Part shown: positions 1 to 8,442 of the stretch, one piece after another
Layout of the letters: every line of letters begins with the position of its first letter
How positions within the stretch are numbered: position 1 is the stretch's first letter
Assembly (NCBI GenBank): GCA_965231815.1
Contig: OZ246890.1
Coordinates: 2,232,001-2,296,000 of the forward strand
Origin: JAPPFW01 sp965231815
GTDB lineage: Bacteria; Actinomycetota; Acidimicrobiia; Spongiisociales; Spongiisociaceae
Reading direction: 5' to 3'
DNA: 64,000 nucleotides
Notes under the pieces: generated by a model
The model's input: the letters and a program-made list of their open reading frames with translations, nothing else
Databases searched by the model: none
Told to the model about the DNA's origin: nothing
Program-made: the position numbers and the translations under genes

Positions 1-185
1 TCGGCGTGCCGGCGCAAGGCGTCCTCGTCGCGCGCTGCCAGCACCACGTCCGCGCCCTGGCGGGCCAGATCGAGGGTGATAGCAGCCCCGAGCCCTTTTG
101 CGGCGCCCGTGACTACCGCCACCTTCCCGGAAAGTGCCGAGGTCGGCGCTGCCGAATCTAGGAGGGACTGGCTCGAAATTGTCAA
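1..185 (-). CDS. Short-chain dehydrogenase/reductase (SDR), N-terminal part
   Basis: The leftward frame encodes a Rossmann start, SGKVAVVTGAAKGLGAAI, with the TGxxxGxG dinucleotide motif of classical SDR oxidoreductases, followed by LDLARQGADVVLAAR (beta2 region) before it leaves the window. The likely start is a TTG at 185-183, which overlaps the TGA of the IclR gene as TTGA and is preceded by GAAGGAGAAG, a good ribosome binding site lying inside the end of the IclR gene. Translational coupling to the regulator is therefore likely. SDR enzymes are cytosolic NAD(P)-dependent oxidoreductases; the substrate cannot be told from about 61 residues. The catalytic YxxxK part is outside the window. 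Confidence 0.8.
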   Translation of the reverse strand, partial: MTISSQSLLDSAAPTSALSGKVAVVTGAAKGLGAAITLDLARQGADVVLAARDEDALRRHA

Positions 186-1012
186 CGGCTCTTCTCCTTC
201 TGTCGTAGGTAAGGTCCGGCTGTTGCCGGAAATGGCCCGGACGACTCTCCGGTTGTCAGCTGTGTAGAGGTTGTCAATGCCCGGCTGGTTGCGATGGCTC
301 GGGCTCCTTCATCCAGGACCTGAAGGACTTCGGGAATCCGTGACTGCGGGAGGCGCGCCCTAGGCCCGGCTAGACCGACGGCCGCTACCGGATTGGCGCG
401 GGCGTCGAGCAGCGTGATAGCGATACCCCACAGGCCCAGGTTCGTCTCCTGGTAGGACGTGGCCCACCCCCGCCTCCGTATGTTCCTCAGTTCTTTTTCC
501 AGCAGGGCCGCATCGGTGATGGTCGCGTCGCACAGGGTTGGGAGCCCTCCTTCTACGAAAGCGTGGAGGTCGGCGTTGCTCATATAGGCGAGCAGCGCCT
601 TCTGCGAGGCGCCTGCATGCAGGGGAACTCGGAGGCCCGGCACTACCGATAGCCGGAGAGGTTTGCGGCTCTCGACTCGCTCCAGGCATACCGAGGTACG
701 CCGATCCGGGCTGATCGCGGTGAGCAGTACCGTTTCACCGCTTTGGGAGGCGATCGATTCCAGAACCTCCAGGCTGGTCGTTTGCAGGTCGGTGGCGGCA
801 GTGGCCCGCCTACCCAATTCAAAGGCAGCCACGCCCAGCCGGTAACGCTTGGACCTTTCGTCACGGGCGACGTAACCGTGCCGCTGCAGGGCTGCCAGGA
901 GCCGGTGAACGGTGGGAACGGGCAGGTCCAGCGCCTCGGCGGCCTCGGTGACTGTCCAATCGGGTAGGTCGGGGGTGAAGAGTCGGAGTATCGCGAAGGT
1001 CCGGTCGAGCAC
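182..1012 (-). CDS. IclR-family transcriptional regulator
   Basis: The 276-residue product has an N-terminal winged helix-turn-helix (about residues 18-60, with TVTEAAEALDLPVPTVHRLL as its core) and a C-terminal effector-binding GAF-like domain (about 75-245; HAGASQKALLA and the RGWATSYQE region are typical of the family). IclR proteins bind an aromatic or small acid ligand and control adjacent catabolic genes. The GTG start at 1012 places LDRTFAILRLF at the extreme N-terminus, where the family normally has a few more residues, but no better start codon is visible upstream. The 25-residue tail after the effector domain is longer than usual. It sits downstream of the aldehyde dehydrogenase gene and overlaps the SDR start, so it probably regulates this local set of dehydrogenases. 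Confidence 0.9.
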   Translation of the reverse strand: MLDRTFAILRLFTPDLPDWTVTEAAEALDLPVPTVHRLLAALQRHGYVARDERSKRYRLGVAAFELGRRATAATDLQTTSLEVLESIASQSGETVLLTAISPDRRTSVCLERVESRKPLRLSVVPGLRVPLHAGASQKALLAYMSNADLHAFVEGGLPTLCDATITDAALLEKELRNIRRRGWATSYQETNLGLWGIAITLLDARANPVAAVGLAGPRARLPQSRIPEVLQVLDEGARAIATSRALTTSTQLTTGESSGPFPATAGPYLRQKEKSR

Positions 1013-1097
1013 TCGGGGACCGGCGCCACGCGAGTCGATGACGGCGTGGAACGGGTCGAAGACCTCGTAACTCCGGCTTGCGGCGGAACTCGTCAGG

Positions 1098-2543
1098 TCA
1101 GCTTCCGATCACGACAACGCGTTCTTCCGTCATCTCCCGGACGGTGTACCGGGGTCCTTCCCGGGTGTTGCCGGAGATCTTGGTTCCTCCGTAGGGCATC
1201 TGGTCGACCCGGAAGGTGGGTGTCTCGTTAATGGTCACGCCACCGAAGTCGAGTTGCTCGGAAGCGTCGAGAGCCTTACGTAGGTCGGAGGTATAGATGC
1301 CGGCCTGCAGTCCGTAATCGGTGGCGTTGGCCGCGTCGATAGCCTCCTCGAAGCTATCGAAGGATCGCAAGCCGACCACCGGGCCGAATACTTCGTCGTG
1401 CCATACCCGGTTGGAAGGATCGACATGGTCCAGGACGGTAGGTCCCAGGTGTGGTCCCCCGTTGCCCGTGTTCACGATAGTCGTCGCTCCCGTGTCCCGT
1501 GCCTCATCGATCCAGGACGCCACCCGGTCTCTGGCGTCCCGGTTGATCAGGGGCCCGACGAAGGTTGCCGGATCCAGGGGGTCTCCGAGAATCTTTCCGG
1601 CGCTCGCGCCCTTGAGTTCCTCGACGAAGCGATCGTGTACCGACCGCTCGACGATAACCCGCTGCACCGAGATACATGACTGCCCGGCGAAGGCGAAGCC
1701 GCTCGCTGCGACGGCGCCGGCGGCTGCCCGGAGGTCCGCGTCGGCGCATACGATGACCGGAGTGGAGTTGCCCAACTCCAGACTCACCCGCTTCTGCGGG
1801 GCGCGGGCGGCCAGCCGCCACCCGACCTCGCTCGATCCGGTGAAGGTGATCATCCCCACCCGATCATCGGCGATGAGCGCATCCCCGATATCGGAGGACG
1901 AACCCACTATGACCGATAAAGCCTCCCTCGGAAGCCCGGCATCGTAGAGGATGTAGGCAAGCGCGGCGGCTGCCAGCGGAGCGTCCCTGGAAGGCTTGAG
2001 CACCACGCCGCATCCGGTGGCGACGGCGGGACCGACTTTGTGGGCCGCCAGGTTGAGAGGGAAGTTGAACGGCGTGATGGCGGCGATCACACCGATAGGC
2101 ACCCGGATGGTGAAGCCACGATGCCCGACTCCGGCTGGATGGGCATCGAATGCGACACCGGTTCCGGTGAGCGTGCGAGCTTCGGCCGCCGAGAATCGGA
2201 AGGTCTGAACGCACCGGTCCACTTCGATCGATGCCTGGCTGACGGGCTTTCCTATCTCAAGTGCGAGTATGCGGGCCAGGGCATCCCGGTTGGACTCGAT
2301 ACGGGCAGCCGCCCCGTCGAGTATCTCGGCCCGGCGGTATGCGGGAAGGGGGTTACGGGTTGCGTGATGAGCTGCGTCGATGGCGTCCGCCGTCTCCGCC
2401 TTCCCACCGGTCGGGACCATGCCCACGACCGACCCGTCCCAGGGGGAGCGGACCTCCAGAGGATTTCCTGCCAGCTTCTCGCCCGCGGAGAACAACTCGG
2501 GGCGAAACGGAAGGGCGGCCGTGGAGAGAACCGATGTAGTCAT
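1098..2543 (-). CDS. NAD(P)-dependent aldehyde dehydrogenase
   Basis: A 481-residue aldehyde dehydrogenase superfamily protein that oxidises an aldehyde to the acid in the cytosol. Visible hallmarks are the oxyanion-hole Asn160 in ITPFNFPLNLAAHK, the nucleotide-binding FTGSSEVG (about 234-241), the general base Glu256 in LELGNS, and the catalytic Cys290 in GQSCISVQR. The overall type resembles lactaldehyde/phosphonoacetaldehyde/sulfoacetaldehyde-like dehydrogenases rather than CoA-acylating ones. The frame is open 30 codons further upstream, but the ATG at 2543 has AGGAG five bases before it and begins the conserved part, so it is the better start. It lies directly upstream of the IclR gene on the same strand; with the neighbouring alcohol dehydrogenase it could run an alcohol to aldehyde to acid sequence. 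Substrate unknown. Confidence 0.9.
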   Translation of the reverse strand: MTTSVLSTAALPFRPELFSAGEKLAGNPLEVRSPWDGSVVGMVPTGGKAETADAIDAAHHATRNPLPAYRRAEILDGAAARIESNRDALARILALEIGKPVSQASIEVDRCVQTFRFSAAEARTLTGTGVAFDAHPAGVGHRGFTIRVPIGVIAAITPFNFPLNLAAHKVGPAVATGCGVVLKPSRDAPLAAAALAYILYDAGLPREALSVIVGSSSDIGDALIADDRVGMITFTGSSEVGWRLAARAPQKRVSLELGNSTPVIVCADADLRAAAGAVAASGFAFAGQSCISVQRVIVERSVHDRFVEELKGASAGKILGDPLDPATFVGPLINRDARDRVASWIDEARDTGATTIVNTGNGGPHLGPTVLDHVDPSNRVWHDEVFGPVVGLRSFDSFEEAIDAANATDYGLQAGIYTSDLRKALDASEQLDFGGVTINETPTFRVDQMPYGGTKISGNTREGPRYTVREMTEERVVVIGS

Positions 2544-2592
2544 GTGCTCCTCGAATACTCCTCGAGAATCTGTATTAGGAGGGCGCTGAGAA

Positions 2593-2609
2593 ACCCCGTA
2601 CAAAGGGGT
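2593..2609. promoter_or_regulatory. Small inverted repeat upstream of the aldehyde dehydrogenase gene
   Basis: ACCCC-GTACAAA-GGGGT forms a 5 bp perfect inverted repeat about 50 bases upstream of the ALDH start, in the 250 bp gap to the alcohol dehydrogenase gene. It could be an operator for the IclR protein or a short 5'-leader hairpin; with such short arms chance occurrence is quite possible. Confidence 0.25.
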
Positions 2610-2796
2610 GTAGCAGCTAACCCACAACTCCATGACCAGGCGGTTTGTCGACTACCTAACCCGTAGGATTCGTTTTTCAGGACCCTCCTAGAGAATCACG
2701 GTACCAGGGTGGCTGTCGCGTGTCGAAAATCTTATTTCAGACTGTGAGAACAACGGCTGCGATAGTGATCACGGGGAGAGCGCCGATCAGCAAAGG

Positions 2797-3888
2797 TCAG
2801 TCGATGCTGATCACGCTCCGGATCGTTTCACCGCGATGGATGGCCTCGAAGGCTGATCCGACATCGTCGAGACCGATCCTCTCGGTAACCAGACCATCCA
2901 GATCGAGTGCTCCTTCGAGGTACCACCGGATGAGTTGGGGGAAGTCGCGGGACGCGAGGGAGTCGCCGTTGAGCGAGACCTTCAATGTTGTACCGGGGAA
3001 GAAGAAGTCCTGCATCGGGAGGGTGAGGATCTGGTCATCGGGAGGGAATCCGATCAGCACCGCGGTGCCCCGGTAGTCGAGGACCTCTACGCACTGCCGG
3101 GTCGTGGGAGCGGCGCCCACCGCATCGAACGAGTAGTCCACCCCGTAGCCACCGGTCAGCGCGCGGATTTCTTCGACGGGATCCGTGCGAGAGGCGTCCA
3201 CTGTATCCGTGGCGCCGAACGAGGTCGCCCATTCGAGCTTCCTCGGAACCAGGTCCACCGCGAATATCCGTCCGGCCCGAGCCAGCCGGGCGCCCTGGAT
3301 GACGTTGATACCGACCCCGCCCGCTCCGAAGACCGCCACGGTGGCGCCGGGTTCGACTCCGGCGGTCCGCAGAACCGATCCCACACCGGTCGAGACTGCG
3401 CATCCCAGCAGCGATGCCTGTTCGGGAGGGCAGTCGGGGGAGACCGGGACCGCTTGGGACGCGGCGACCACCAGGTACTCGGAGAACGTTCCCAGGCTCA
3501 GGGCGGGTGTGAGCCGGCGGCCATCTCTGGTCCGGGGTCCGGTGGCGGCTTCGACGGGTGTCCGGCAGTGTTCGATCCGGCCTGCCAGGCACGAGCGGCA
3601 TCCGTGGCACGGCGCCCGGTATGTAAGCACTACGAACTCACCTACCCGTGCGGGGTCGACCCCGTCGCCCACCGTGTCTATGTGGCCGGATCCTTCGTGA
3701 CCCAGCAAGTAGGGGAAGTCGTCGCCGAGATGTCCGTCCACGTAATGCATGTCACTGTGGCACACCCCGCCGGCGGCGATGCGGACCAGCACTTCGCCAG
3801 GGCCGGGACTCCTTACCTGAAGATCCTCTACCGATAAGGGGCCGCCCTTAGCAGCCGCTACAACTCCCCGTGCAACAGTGGGTGGCAT
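2797..3888 (-). CDS. Zinc-dependent alcohol dehydrogenase, S-(hydroxymethyl)mycothiol dehydrogenase type
   Basis: A 363-residue medium-chain dehydrogenase. Catalytic zinc ligands are visible as Cys43 (GVCHSDMH) and His64-Glu65 (GHEGSGH), the structural zinc site as Cys94, Cys97, Cys100 and Cys108 (CHGCRSCLAGRIEHC), and the NAD-binding turn as VFGAGGVGINVIQGA. The N-terminus (RGVVAAAKGGPLSVEDL) and overall pattern match the actinobacterial mycothiol-dependent formaldehyde dehydrogenase/NDMA-type group, which oxidises formaldehyde bound to mycothiol or simple alcohols; the exact substrate is inference. The ATG at 3888 is preceded by GGAGGAGGAA. It is upstream of the ALDH gene on the same strand and divergent from the Rieske oxygenase; oxidative demethylation by that oxygenase would release formaldehyde, which this enzyme could remove. 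Confidence 0.85.
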   Translation of the reverse strand: MPPTVARGVVAAAKGGPLSVEDLQVRSPGPGEVLVRIAAGGVCHSDMHYVDGHLGDDFPYLLGHEGSGHIDTVGDGVDPARVGEFVVLTYRAPCHGCRSCLAGRIEHCRTPVEAATGPRTRDGRRLTPALSLGTFSEYLVVAASQAVPVSPDCPPEQASLLGCAVSTGVGSVLRTAGVEPGATVAVFGAGGVGINVIQGARLARAGRIFAVDLVPRKLEWATSFGATDTVDASRTDPVEEIRALTGGYGVDYSFDAVGAAPTTRQCVEVLDYRGTAVLIGFPPDDQILTLPMQDFFFPGTTLKVSLNGDSLASRDFPQLIRWYLEGALDLDGLVTERIGLDDVGSAFEAIHRGETIRSVISID

Positions 3889-4072
3889 TTATCTTCCTCC
3901 TCCGCCAAGTCTACGGACACCGTGCCCGATCATAGAGTGTGGTGAATCCCCCATTCGGCCTGTCTACGGATGGATGATCGGTGATTCCTGCTGATACTCG
4001 GGAAGGGTTGCAGTCAAGGGCCGCGTGATAACCTCGCGCCCGGTGGAGTGGCGTGCGAAAGGAGACTGAGCG

Positions 4073-5044
4073 ATGGAGGAGCTTCGGAACTACTGGCATC
4101 CGGTGGAGAGGGTGTCGTCCGTTGGAGCGGGCCCGGTCGCTGTAACCCTCCTCGACGAGAAACTGGTCCTCTTCCGGGTCGGGGATGAGATCGTCGCTCT
4201 TAAAGATCTATGCATCCACCGCGGAACACCACTGTCGCTGGGATGGATGGAAGGCGAGCAGATCGTGTGCCACTATCACGGCTGGCGCTATGACAAGACC
4301 GGTGTCTGTACTCTCATTCCGACCCTCCCCCCAGGCGGGCGGATCCCTCCCGCCGCCAGGATTCCCCGGTACCGGACCGAGCAACGGTACGGGTTGGTGT
4401 GGGTGGCTCTCGGTGAACCCAAGCATCCGATCCCGGAGTACCCCGCTTACGACAGCGAGTCCATGGCCACTGTCCTCTACGACGACTTCCGCTGGAAGGC
4501 CAACGCGGCCCGTGTGATCGAGAATGTGCTGGACTACACCCATTTTCCATGGGTCCATGACGGGCTGCTCGGCCAGCGGGACGAGCCGATGTACCCGCAT
4601 GTCCGGCCCGTGCCGTACGAAGACGGGTTCGGCTACGACGTTCCCGACGATCGCAACAACACCACCCGCTCCTACCGGCTCTTCCTTCCGTTCACGGTCC
4701 GGCTGACGGTCACCACCCGCATACCGCAACACGAGCGGGAGACCAACCCGATGAGTCCCAAAGGCCGGAACTACTCCATGATGTTCACATGCTGCCCCGT
4801 CTCGTCGAAGGACACCATCCAGTACTTCTTCACATCGCGTGATTGGAGCCTGACCAAACCCGACGAGGACTGGTACGCATTCGATGCGGTGGTGATGTCC
4901 CAAGACCGGGTAGTGGTCGAGAACCAGCGGCCCGAGGAGCTACCCCTTGATCTGACCGCCGAACTCCATCTCCGGGGAACGGATGCCGGCGCTTTGGCAT
5001 ACCGTCGGATGCTGCGGGATCGCGGCGTCGCTTGGCACCACTGA
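4073..5044 (+). CDS. Rieske non-heme iron oxygenase, alpha subunit
   Basis: A 323-residue aromatic-ring hydroxylase/O-demethylase type oxygenase. The N-terminal Rieske [2Fe-2S] ligands are Cys47, His49, Cys66 and His69 (CIHR and CHYHGW). The mononuclear iron site is visible as Asn151-Asp154-His157-His162 in NVLDYTHFPWVHDG, the usual ND-H-H pattern that carries electrons between subunits and holds the catalytic iron. Its length and sequence resemble vanillate O-demethylase and phenoxybenzoate dioxygenase-like single-alpha-subunit oxygenases; the third iron ligand cannot be placed with confidence by eye. The ATG follows AAAGGAG by eight bases. No reductase or ferredoxin partner lies in the window, so electrons must come from elsewhere. 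It is divergent from the alcohol dehydrogenase, suggesting shared control. Confidence 0.9.
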   Translation: MEELRNYWHPVERVSSVGAGPVAVTLLDEKLVLFRVGDEIVALKDLCIHRGTPLSLGWMEGEQIVCHYHGWRYDKTGVCTLIPTLPPGGRIPPAARIPRYRTEQRYGLVWVALGEPKHPIPEYPAYDSESMATVLYDDFRWKANAARVIENVLDYTHFPWVHDGLLGQRDEPMYPHVRPVPYEDGFGYDVPDDRNNTTRSYRLFLPFTVRLTVTTRIPQHERETNPMSPKGRNYSMMFTCCPVSSKDTIQYFFTSRDWSLTKPDEDWYAFDAVVMSQDRVVVENQRPEELPLDLTAELHLRGTDAGALAYRRMLRDRGVAWHH

Positions 5045-5116
5045 CACCGACAACCGAGGCTTCCCGCACGATAAGAGCGGCAGGAGGTTCAGACCCAAAA
5101 GCGAAAAGCCGAGCAC

Positions 5117-5794
5117 TTACAAATAACTCGGAACCGAGATGTGAACTATACGTAACTCATCTCGCGCTATGCAAGGATTAAACCGGATTGATGGTGAGGA
5201 AAGCCTAAGACCAACTGTTTCGGCTGCACTACGATAGAAACTATTCAGTATGAATTCGACAAAGGAGTGTGGAGTTAGACCGGCCGTCACCGGAATACGA
5301 CAGCCCACATACTGACCTAAGGTCAAGTGTGAGACCGGATGTACTACAGGATGAGCAATATCTCTTCGTGAGTCGTAGTCGAAACGTAACGGAGTAGCAA
5401 CAATGTGCTTTTCCACAACGTCTGCGTATAATACCTCTTCGTCGTACAACTCTGGGAAATTCTGGTACTCAAGCAAGACTGGGGACGGAAGAAATACAAG
5501 TCTATGGCGAGTCAACTCTCCATAGTGGAACTCGTATGTCATTTGTAGTAGTGCACCATCTAGCATCAGCATATTAAAGTATCTCTTACGGCGTTGCTCC
5601 AGGTACATATCCGCATAAGGACGTTCTCTTGAAACAGACGTAATTGCAGATTGATTCTGATGTCGCACTAGATAGTTGTTTTTACCCTGTCGGTCAATAA
5701 ATGCAAAGTTCTGATCATCGACCAAGCCTGACTCAATTAGAACTCGAATAGCGCTATTAATTTCACCGCAGACCCTTCGATGAGCTGTGGCCAT
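5117..5794 (-). CDS. DUF2290-like protein, partner of the adjacent SF1 helicase
   Basis: A 225-residue protein with no signal peptide or membrane segment. Features resembling the DUF2290 family are an N-terminal INSAIRVLIESGLVDDQ region, the RHQNQSAIT stretch, a central acidic/aromatic segment (LEQRRKRYFNMLMLDGALLQM) and a C-terminal HLTLGQYVGCRIPV. DUF2290 genes commonly sit next to UvrD-like helicase genes in bacteria, and no biochemical function is known to me. Here it starts five bases after the helicase stop, so the two form one transcription unit. Both genes are clearly richer in A+T and in codons such as AGT, ATA and TTA than the surrounding catabolic genes, which points to recent acquisition. 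Family assignment is by pattern recognition only. Confidence 0.6.
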   Translation of the reverse strand: MATAHRRVCGEINSAIRVLIESGLVDDQNFAFIDRQGKNNYLVRHQNQSAITSVSRERPYADMYLEQRRKRYFNMLMLDGALLQMTYEFHYGELTRHRLVFLPSPVLLEYQNFPELYDEEVLYADVVEKHIVATPLRFDYDSRRDIAHPVVHPVSHLTLGQYVGCRIPVTAGLTPHSFVEFILNSFYRSAAETVGLRLSSPSIRFNPCIARDELRIVHISVPSYL

Positions 5795-5799
5795 CTTAA

Positions 5800-7971
5800 C
5801 TAGGTTCCTACACCCATCTGCGAAAGAAGATGCCGAAGATCATCGATATCCTGTTCATCAAAATCATCTAAAAAGAGCACACCTTGCCTAAGGTCTTCGA
5901 TTAAGCCACTCAGGTATTGCTGACGATTACGTACCTTCCTCTCTTCAGCATGGGACATATCACGGTGTACGATCGTCAGTTTGTTCAATTCTGCTTGTGT
6001 CGGATATCTAAATGCTAGTTCGAATTGTGCATCCCTCAGACGATGATATTCTGACATTAACTGTCGCATCGAATCGCCTATTCCTGTAACCCGTACCCAT
6101 GCCTTGCTGCGTGTAATCGCCGTGAACAGTCGATTACGAACTAGCGATAGATTAGCGGCACTAGTTTGGCACTCGTTCCCGTTGATGACGTAAACCATCG
6201 CCGCTTCATTACCTTTTGCACGAAAGATACCTGTACAGGTAATTGATTCTGGATTGAAGAAAACATCCGGTAGGGTATCAACGCCAGCGACATGACTCAC
6301 GATTCCTCGATCCATTAGCGCCTTCCGCAGAGTACCGAGTTTACTTCGTGCTGTGATAGGATTGGTATTAATAACAATTATGTCGTCGTGACGCAATTCC
6401 CCACGTTCAAGATCGGTTTCTATCTGCTTTGCTACCCAGGCAGCTTGTGACTGTTCATCGTCGAACTCTTTGAACACGATTAAGTCGTCTATTGGTGAGT
6501 GAGTCTCAAGAAATTCTGGACTTGAGTCACTAGTTCGAATAAGAGTTACATCAGCACCTAACCTGAGGCGGCCCTGCTTAACCTTGTAACCGATGTCCGT
6601 CCACAATTCGGGTTGCCCGAACATCTGGACTAGATGAGTTGTACTATTCTTAGGCTTCTCACGATAGGTCCCGAATCCAAGGCCGTGAGCAGTAACGAGG
6701 GCTGGTCGTGAATTACGGTAACATTTCTCAAGAATGATGTCTTGACTAGCACGTAACCCGCTTGCACGACTGTCCAATGTCACTCTCGGTTGACCGGTTT
6801 TTGATCCAAAGATCTCTTCTACCGGTGGGAGACCAGTATTCGTAAGATTTTGTAACTCATCGTATGCATAGACCAGCCGCTTTGGTTGGCTAAGAATCTC
6901 GTAACAGAGATTGAGGAATGCAGGTGAGAAGTCCTGTGCTTCGTCGATTAGAATGACATCATAGAGAGGTAATGGATCTGAGACCAGTTTGAGTGATTGT
7001 GATACGGCACCATTGAAGGCGTTAGATAGGCCATATTTGATCTTCGCAGCGTTGAAGTTTAGATACTGGACATCATGTGTTCGACAGAACTCATAGTATA
7101 TCCCGTCTCGGTCAGGAGGTCCAGGAGCTCCCCATGCGTTGATAATACGGAGCCTGTCCCAATCCGGCTCTTCTCCTGTCTGCTCGATCGTGAACTTATT
7201 TATGAGTCGACTGAATTGATCCTTGAGGGAACGCGTATTGAAAGTAACTGCCATACGCCAGTCCGGGTGCTGAGCGTGCAAGTATGCTGCCTTCAGGGCA
7301 AGGACGATCGTCTTACCCGAACCAGCGATACCTCGGATTCTCTGGACGCCATCGACCGTCTCGATTACCGCCTGACTCTGACGGCGATCAAGCGTGGCGA
7401 TTGAGGCTTCGATGGCAGCCAGTTTTGCACCGCGCGAGTCTGGATTACGGATCCCACGAGGTCGGCGGGAGCGCCGTATGGCCGTCATGCTATGGATAGC
7501 TGAGAGGGTCTGGTCGTACAGTCGCGGCGTTACCTGCGGCCATTCCAATGGGGCGATAGCAGCCGAGAGGGAATCGCTGTTGAGGACTAGGTAATTAGCG
7601 CTGCTGGGTGGAGTCACAAGGGCAGGCGCGAAAGATAGGGTGTGAATCGGCGTCTGGAGGTCTCGGTTGTCTATCAATTCGCGATGAGTGAGTAGCCGGG
7701 CGCGGAGCGTGTTGTAAGCGTCGTCCTGTCGCGCTTTGAAGTCCCCAGGATCCGAGCCTTCGATCAAGTCGAAGCAGACCAACCCAGCCTGAGGCGATAC
7801 GAGCAGGGCGTCGATCGTGTACGGCCCGTCGGGGGTTGCCATTACGGGATATCCAATTAGGAGATGGCCTTCGTACCCCTGTTCGATAAGGTCCTCAACG
7901 AGTGCACCAGTGGCCGCTGGCTTGTCATTCGTGCCGCGTGCAACGTTGAGGGAGCGGTCGGAGGTGGTCAT
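5800..7971 (-). CDS. UvrD-like SF1 helicase with N-terminal NERD-like domain
   Basis: A 723-residue superfamily 1 helicase. Residues about 20-130 look like a NERD/nuclease-related module: IDALLVSPQAGLVCFDLIEG matches the strand pair that in active members carries the D...E-x-K residues, but the usual ExK is replaced by DLI, so this site may be dead or degenerate. Helicase motifs follow: Q motif LDRRQSQA (194-201), Walker A GIAGSGKT (214-221), Walker B ILIDEAQDFS (340-349), the motif III-like YAYDELQNL (368-376), motif V TGIFRAKGNEAAMVYVIN (580-597) and motif VI LFTAITRSKAWVRV (615-628). It should be an ATP-driven DNA translocase/helicase. It is the upstream gene of a two-gene unit with the DUF2290-like gene. 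The first 200 codons are less A+T-rich than the rest. A mobile defence role is inferred from architecture and context. Confidence 0.8.
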   Translation of the reverse strand: MTTSDRSLNVARGTNDKPAATGALVEDLIEQGYEGHLLIGYPVMATPDGPYTIDALLVSPQAGLVCFDLIEGSDPGDFKARQDDAYNTLRARLLTHRELIDNRDLQTPIHTLSFAPALVTPPSSANYLVLNSDSLSAAIAPLEWPQVTPRLYDQTLSAIHSMTAIRRSRRPRGIRNPDSRGAKLAAIEASIATLDRRQSQAVIETVDGVQRIRGIAGSGKTIVLALKAAYLHAQHPDWRMAVTFNTRSLKDQFSRLINKFTIEQTGEEPDWDRLRIINAWGAPGPPDRDGIYYEFCRTHDVQYLNFNAAKIKYGLSNAFNGAVSQSLKLVSDPLPLYDVILIDEAQDFSPAFLNLCYEILSQPKRLVYAYDELQNLTNTGLPPVEEIFGSKTGQPRVTLDSRASGLRASQDIILEKCYRNSRPALVTAHGLGFGTYREKPKNSTTHLVQMFGQPELWTDIGYKVKQGRLRLGADVTLIRTSDSSPEFLETHSPIDDLIVFKEFDDEQSQAAWVAKQIETDLERGELRHDDIIVINTNPITARSKLGTLRKALMDRGIVSHVAGVDTLPDVFFNPESITCTGIFRAKGNEAAMVYVINGNECQTSAANLSLVRNRLFTAITRSKAWVRVTGIGDSMRQLMSEYHRLRDAQFELAFRYPTQAELNKLTIVHRDMSHAEERKVRNRQQYLSGLIEDLRQGVLFLDDFDEQDIDDLRHLLSQMGVGT

Positions 7972-8442
7972 CTACTGACCGGGGAGCATGAGGTCCAACA
8001 CAGGCGCAGGAAGTTGGTCGCTGGATGATCGTAAGAGGGAAGCCCTCGATCACGGCTAGCCACGATCTCACATCGCACAGTCACGCGAGACACGGGCACA
8101 CGGCGGATAGGCGCATTGCCGAGATTGGTGCTAGTCCGCTCGCGCCGAATCGCCAGCTCGTGTATCTCGGCACCTCCGCAGGAGTGGGCCTGTCCCGAAT
8201 TGCAGTTGCGACGCCACCATGCGGCTGTTCGTTTGAACAATGTCCCTCTTCTCTGTATCCATCCACATACCCCTCAGTTCAAAACTATCTGGAACGGAGC
8301 GGGAAGTCAAGGAACATGTGCCGCAGTACGACGAGCATTTACTGTTCGCAACGTTGCGCAAGTGATCAACAAGAAGCTGCCGCTCACCGTTAACGTTCGC
8401 CGAATGGGCATATAGTTTCCCCATAGTTTGCCTCCGTGAGGA
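7972..8442. other. Intergenic stretch upstream of the helicase gene
   Basis: No convincing coding region is seen in these 471 bases. Short frames on both strands are rich in Cys, Trp and Arg and do not resemble proteins. The stretch lies between the start of the helicase gene and the end of the amidohydrolase gene, and is of intermediate base composition, consistent with a junction of acquired DNA. It should contain the promoter of the helicase unit, but I cannot point to convincing -35/-10 boxes. Confidence 0.5.

Noticed and set aside
7968..8240. Leftward 90-codon frame overlapping the helicase start by ATGA
   Set aside because: The overlap looks attractive but the product is rich in Cys, Trp and Arg with no fold-like pattern and no ribosome binding site; chance frame in non-coding DNA.
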